Origin: Flaviramulus sp.
GTDB taxonomy: Bacteria; Bacteroidota; Bacteroidia; Flavobacteriales; Flavobacteriaceae
Direction of reading: 5' to 3'
Length of the DNA stretch: 7,955 nucleotides
NCBI GenBank assembly: GCA_023255235.1
Contig: JALRJA010000133.1
Coordinates: forward strand, 1 to 7,955
Position numbers and translations under genes: made by a program. Shown one piece after another: positions 6,651 through 7,955 of this stretch (positions are counted from its first letter, which is position 1; each line of letters begins with the position of its first letter). The notes under the pieces are model-generated. The model worked only from the letters and a program-made list of their open reading frames with translations. It was not told the origin of the DNA and made no database searches.

Positions 6651-7955
6651 TTAAAAAATAGAATTCACATTAAATTCTTCTTGAAGAATTTCTGGTAAGG
6701 AATATTTAAAATTTTGAGCATACAATAGTTCGTATTCTCTTTGGAATTTTTCAAAAGTATTTTTAGCTAAGCTGTGATTACCTTTATAATTTTGAGCTCT
6801 ACATCTATAAATGACGGCTAATTCATTGATGGAGTCAAAGTTAAAAATGCAGTCAGTTAAACGTAATATAAAATCGGGGTCTTCTTTTATTTTAAAACTT
6901 CTGGCATAGGCTATGAGAGTATCAATTATTGTATCTGAAATATCTGCTTTAAAAGAATCTAACCACTCACAATTAACATTATAAAGTAATGCCCCGTTTT
7001 TGGTAATATTTAAAACACAATCTATATTTTCTCGGGTACTATTTTTTTTATTTTTAGATATTTTAATTAATTCAGAAAAATCTGTTTTTAAAACTTCTTG
7101 ATTGTAATTAATTTTCCAATAACCAGTATCTTTATTTAAATCAAAATCGCCAACTTCTTTTAATAATGTTCTTAGTTTTGTAATATTCACAGATCTATTA
7201 TTTCTTGCTTGTTGATTAGTTTTACCCTCCCATAATATATCTTCAATTTTTTCAGAAGAAATCCCCTTGTCTTTTATGTAAGTGTACATCCATATTAATA
7301 AAAATAATTCTTTTAATACTGGGGAAAACTTACTTGTAATATCTTTTTTATTTTTATTAAAAACTTGAAAACCTCCAAAAAACAAAATATTATAATTAGA
7401 CTTATTTATGGAAACCGAGCCTACATTAGGCTTAGATTGATTTTCAACCTCTTTAGACTCTAAATTATGAGTTCTTTTTGTGTTAAAAAGATTTAGTTTG
7501 ATTTTTTTTCTAAAAACAATTAGAAGTACAATTAGTAATAATACAGCACCTCCTATTATAAGTTTGTTAATAAATACAGAAACATCTATTTTATTAGGAA
7601 TTTTAGGGCTTAAAGGAAAATCAATGGAATATAAATAATACTCAGTTATATTATTATCATTTAAATAGGCATTATATGAAAACAACTTTTTTTCAGTTGG
7701 TATATAAAACAAGCTAGCAAACGATTTAATATCATGAAATTTAAACGGAATAGAGTCTCCTAAAATTTCAGTATGAGAATTATCTAAGTTTCCTTTTAGT
7801 ATTTTTAAATAGCCATTAAACTTTTCTTTATCGTGTATTAGTGCATAATAATTTCTGGATGTTGATTCAATCCACATTTTATTAGCAACTACCATATCAT
7901 GTAAATATTTTTTAATTTCAAATTTTTCTTTAAATGTGTTTGTTATTGTGTTGTA
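6651..7955 (-). CDS. Membrane-anchored SARP-like winged-helix transcriptional regulator (5' end beyond window)
   Basis: Likely controls the adjacent polysaccharide genes. An ATG exists at 7895, but the frame stays open through the 20 codons above it to the window edge (YNTITNTFKEKF...), so the real start lies outside and 434 codons are visible. Counting from the Met at 7895: residues 1-105 are a beta-rich segment (LKGNLDNS, YYLYSIDFP), probably the end of a periplasmic sensor domain. Residues 111-129 are one hydrophobic helix (LIIGGAVLLLIVLLIVF), followed by the positive RKKIK stop-transfer. Residues 168-265 look like an OmpR/SARP-type winged helix: ILFFGGFQVFN, SPVLKELFLLIW, GISSEKIEDILWEG, ARNNRSVNITKLRTLLKEVG and a GYWKI wing. 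Residues 270-405 are helical, in the position of a BTAD/TPR-like activation domain. The layout resembles ToxR-type one-component regulators with sensor outside and DNA-binding domain inside. The ligand and target promoters are not readable from the sequence. A kelch or LamG sensor upstream is possible but unseen. Confidence 0.82.
   Translation of the reverse strand, partial: YNTITNTFKEKFEIKKYLHDMVVANKMWIESTSRNYYALIHDKEKFNGYLKILKGNLDNSHTEILGDSIPFKFHDIKSFASLFYIPTEKKLFSYNAYLNDNNITEYYLYSIDFPLSPKIPNKIDVSVFINKLIIGGAVLLLIVLLIVFRKKIKLNLFNTKRTHNLESKEVENQSKPNVGSVSINKSNYNILFFGGFQVFNKNKKDITSKFSPVLKELFLLIWMYTYIKDKGISSEKIEDILWEGKTNQQARNNRSVNITKLRTLLKEVGDFDLNKDTGYWKINYNQEVLKTDFSELIKISKNKKNSTRENIDCVLNITKNGALLYNVNCEWLDSFKADISDTIIDTLIAYARSFKIKEDPDFILRLTDCIFNFDSINELAVIYRCRAQNYKGNHSLAKNTFEKFQREYELLYAQNFKYSLPEILQEEFNVNSIF

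Overview
The window is AT-rich DNA that reads as part of a polysaccharide utilization locus from a member of the Bacteroidota, most likely a marine or algae-associated Flavobacteriaceae. Three things support this. There is the start of a SusC-type TonB-dependent receptor. Two secreted proteins end in type IX secretion (T9SS, Por) sorting domains, a system confined to Bacteroidota. One of those proteins carries a sulfatase, which is typical of loci that act on sulfated algal glycans. No rRNA, tRNA, CRISPR array or insertion sequence was seen.

All four genes lie on the minus strand, so in transcription order they run from right to left. (1) 7955-6651 is the C-terminal part of a membrane-anchored winged-helix regulator; its N-terminus lies outside the window. 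(2) 6562-5243 is a 439-residue secreted right-handed beta-helix protein with a T9SS tail. (3) 5147-891 is a 1418-residue secreted protein that joins an S1-type sulfatase, a GH71/99-like glycoside hydrolase domain, a beta-helix and a T9SS tail. (4) 758-1 is the N-terminal third or quarter of a SusC-like receptor that runs off the left edge. The gaps are 88, 95 and about 130 bp. The 95-bp gap holds a perfect 40-bp palindrome just upstream of the sulfatase fusion.

Proposed working model (inference): the regulator senses a state in the periplasm and controls the locus. The T9SS exports the two beta-helix proteins to the cell surface. There the fusion removes sulfate and cleaves an alpha-linked glycan within one polypeptide, and the second beta-helix protein binds or processes the same substrate. 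The SusC channel, presumably with a SusD partner beyond the left edge, imports the oligosaccharides. The beta-helix plus sorting tail of the fusion is clearly homologous to the whole neighbouring beta-helix protein, so the fusion looks as if it arose by module duplication within this locus. The substrate is not proven; a sulfated alpha-mannan-like glycan is the most reasonable guess, from the GH99-like catalytic motif.
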